Shown here piece by piece: positions 15,701-18,375 of a stretch of DNA of 18,375 nucleotides (its first letter is position 1; every line of letters begins with the position of its first letter). This stretch comes from Thermoflexales bacterium (GTDB taxonomy: Bacteria > Chloroflexota > Anaerolineae > Fen-1058). The stretch covers positions 1-18,375 of the forward strand of contig JAFGFO010000162.1 of assembly GCA_016931085.1 (NCBI GenBank), given 5' to 3'. The notes beneath the pieces are model-generated. The model was not told the DNA's origin. It did not search any database and was given only the letters and a program-made list of their open reading frames with translations. The position numbers and the translations under genes were made by a program.

Positions 15701-16007
15701 AGTATTCGCGCGTCACGTGATAACGCGGGTCGGGGACGGCCTCGTTGAGCCGTCTGACCAGTTCGTCGAAAGCCGCGTCTTGCGCCTGGGCGACGCGCGC
15801 CTCCCTCTCGGCAGCCGGCGTGCCGGGCGGCAGCAAACGAACCACACGCTCGGCCACGCACGCCAGCATATGCTGGATGGTGGCAATGATGATGACGCCC
15901 TTGTTGCGGTTGATCGGGCGGCCCGCCTCGTCCACCCCAAAGGGCCTTCCCACCATCTGTGGTGGTAGGCGTAATGAGTATGGCGTAAAAGTCGAAGAGA
16001 CTCCCAT
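12798..16007 (-). CDS. Membrane signalling phosphatase: two V4R-like sensor domains, GAF, SpoIIE/PP2C
   Basis: A 1069-residue protein. Residues about 18-250 and 301-535 are tandem copies of one domain, each with REYLL, FxRG-S-PP, PGSAxIQWY and ending GDECCEWEF; this ending resembles V4R-type small-ligand domains. A hydrophobic segment at about 540-586 is probably a membrane hairpin, so both copies and the rest face the cytoplasm or the topology is unusual. A coiled coil (about 590-632), a GAF domain (635-795), a second coiled coil (796-825) and a SpoIIE-type PP2C phosphatase (835-1069) follow. Metal-binding acids are visible: D864 (GGDLYNYF), D882 (GDVSGKG), D1004 (SSDG), D1057/D1058 (NDDLTL). 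Likely partners are anti-sigma-factor antagonists, none of which is encoded nearby. ATG 16007 lies 30 bases below a TATAAT box; its ribosome site is weak. Confidence 0.85.
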   Translation of the reverse strand: MGVSSTFTPYSLRLPPQMVGRPFGVDEAGRPINRNKGVIIIATIQHMLACVAERVVRLLPPGTPAAEREARVAQAQDAAFDELVRRLNEAVPDPRYHVTREYLLNEGHAYSVEFDAFLSHICYELADDPRFHFNRGAKSIPPSILFLARPFPLSQVYNLLPRFAGKFADTEFRVVHVAPGSATIQWYSTKELAMLPDALRRAFIAYSCQYIQGTLSSIPKVHSGLPMAGIREIRCQLNGDECCEWEFSWQEPPKAPAWRGLFSRRAQAQAAPGSDHIASMMVAQPASPPPDDSSMPPLPARLAGPPFGANASGEPIRDITGSSVKSVIEYMQSSIQQRLAQELPAHLSMEECAARIAQAQSDALDELVERLNGVMPDRRYQVSREYLLDASHYYSHEFNLFVNEFARLIADDPYLFFQRGLRSTPPALINIVRPLSLRQIYTWMPRLVAKVTETDIRVVRVTPGSAVIQWYPHVQFSRLPQSLHKRYARMGCQAYQGVFAAAPAQHSNLPLAKIRESRCVLRGDECCEWEFIWQVVKPGWGLGLWMGVAATLVLLAWTALRWPAWQALAVVMALLPLGMGWLAATLRSSEYERQRQENILLDHREKSEEQYDAMQQANADLQASLLTLKERVSELTTLHDVGQALSTTLDVDELLDKSLRAVISHLGFDRAMILLVDEDKRVIGHGHAIGGSPEMIALVEQMELPLDEADGFAAQIIRGGRPLLIQSVAQLMHQRALSYVTAWGASSFLAVPLITQGKAVGLLGVDNAVTGRAIAEDIQDLLVTVCSQIAGAVDSARLYETLERRVAERTAELRESQAQLQASYEREMAIAYQLQASLLPAEVPAIDGLDIAGFSQSARHVGGDLYNYFVFDQDRLGIAVGDVSGKGIQAALMMALSFGLLTNQVRRDSTPADLLAEMNVQIYPHTCRTRLNTALCYLALERSDQGWQAYVANAGLIAPLLRHADGRVEWLDLGGLPLGVQMKSDYGSASHRLVPGGLLILSSDGIVEAMNPAGQLYSFDRLTACVAAAPLGASACQVRDWILADVRAYAGGAEVNDDLTLVVVSAAQA

Positions 16008-16043
16008 GGCCTGTATTCCATCCGTACGGCAACGGCTTGTCTA

Positions 16044-16071
16044 ATTATAACCCGTCTCCCAAAATGCGCAA
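16044..16071 (-). promoter_or_regulatory. Candidate promoter of the signalling phosphatase gene
   Basis: Minus strand: TTGCGC (16071-16066), 16 bases, TATAAT (16049-16044), a perfect -10. The start would be near 16037, 30 bases before ATG 16007. This supports transcription separate from the upstream YyaL-type gene. The remaining part of 16072-16163 shows nothing recognisable. Confidence 0.5.
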
Positions 16072-16163
16072 ATACGAAGGCGGTTTGGGCATTCGCAGCG
16101 AAAGGCAATTGCGGGTATACATCCCCCATAATGGCGTCACTTTGCGGCCTGGTGCCCCACTTC

Positions 16164-18212
<2,049 letters not shown>

Positions 18213-18346
18213 CTGTGATACCTCTTTCAAACCACCATGATTTAGTTTTGTATTCCCCCGCTGGCCTGTCGTAATACCCTCACGAGAATGTTGCAGAATT
18301 GGCCTAGTCAGGCCGCGAATTGCTGCGCCGACTGACCTCTCCCCCG

Positions 18347-18371
18347 TCCCCTCCCCGACGCGGGGAGGGGA
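18347..18371. repeat. 11-bp G/C-rich hairpin at the window edge
   Basis: TCCCCTCCCCG and CGGGGAGGGGA flank ACG. The last 145 bases (18231-18375) otherwise show no coding frame I can support. It looks like a dispersed intergenic palindrome and may continue past the edge. Confidence 0.5.
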
Positions 18372-18375
18372 GATC

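Noticed and set aside
14820..15968. Plus-strand open frame of 382 residues
   Set aside because: Antisense to the V4R-like repeats of the phosphatase gene; no recognisable domain or ribosome site.

Overview
The window looks like a piece of a GC-rich bacterial chromosome, most likely a Chloroflexota (Anaerolineae-type) organism. The grounds are inferential: frequent TTG/GTG starts, a YkoE/YkoD/YkoC-like ECF transporter, an archaeal-type tungstate-binding protein (WtpA), a large GAF/SpoIIE phosphatase, and several kinds of short palindromic or tandem repeat relics between genes. No tRNA, rRNA, CRISPR array, transposase or phage gene was seen. No gene-free stretch exceeds 300 bases; the longest is 1406-1675.

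Left part (1-3892). A secreted transglutaminase-fold protein runs leftwards off the window edge. Divergent to it is a two-gene oxidative pentose-phosphate unit: glucose-6-phosphate dehydrogenase (zwf, TTG start at 1676) and 6-phosphogluconolactonase (pgl).

Centre (3913-12781). This is the most interesting region: two divergent operons driven from one 106-bp region at 7968-8073. The minus-strand operon encodes, in order, a stand-alone TiaS-like 'IDDTD' protein, a fused double ECF ATPase, an ECF T-component, a membrane-anchored protein with an apparent sulfite-oxidase/molybdopterin-type fold, and a YkoE-like S-component. The last two steps use 4-base overlaps or similarly tight coupling. The plus-strand operon encodes a lipoprotein with one molybdopterin-binding-type domain, a lipoprotein with two such domains, a tungstate/molybdate-binding lipoprotein (WtpA), and its permease (WtpB). 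A GntR-type regulator with a periplasmic-binding-protein-like sensor domain follows from its own, probably leaderless, promoter. No ATPase for WtpB is present. The working hypothesis is a Mo/W or metal-pterin acquisition island: surface lipoproteins capture a ligand, a dedicated ECF transporter imports it, and a TiaS-like nucleotide-binding enzyme acts on it inside the cell. The transported substrate is not determined by the sequence.

Right part (12798-18375). A 1069-residue membrane signalling phosphatase has two tandem V4R-like sensor domains, a membrane segment, a GAF domain and a SpoIIE/PP2C domain. It converges on the regulator gene. Upstream of it, on the same strand, is a YyaL/SPATA20-type protein (DUF255 thioredoxin fold plus an (alpha/alpha)6 barrel) whose last codons form a perfect 14-bp palindrome. 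The window ends in a hairpin-forming intergenic repeat.
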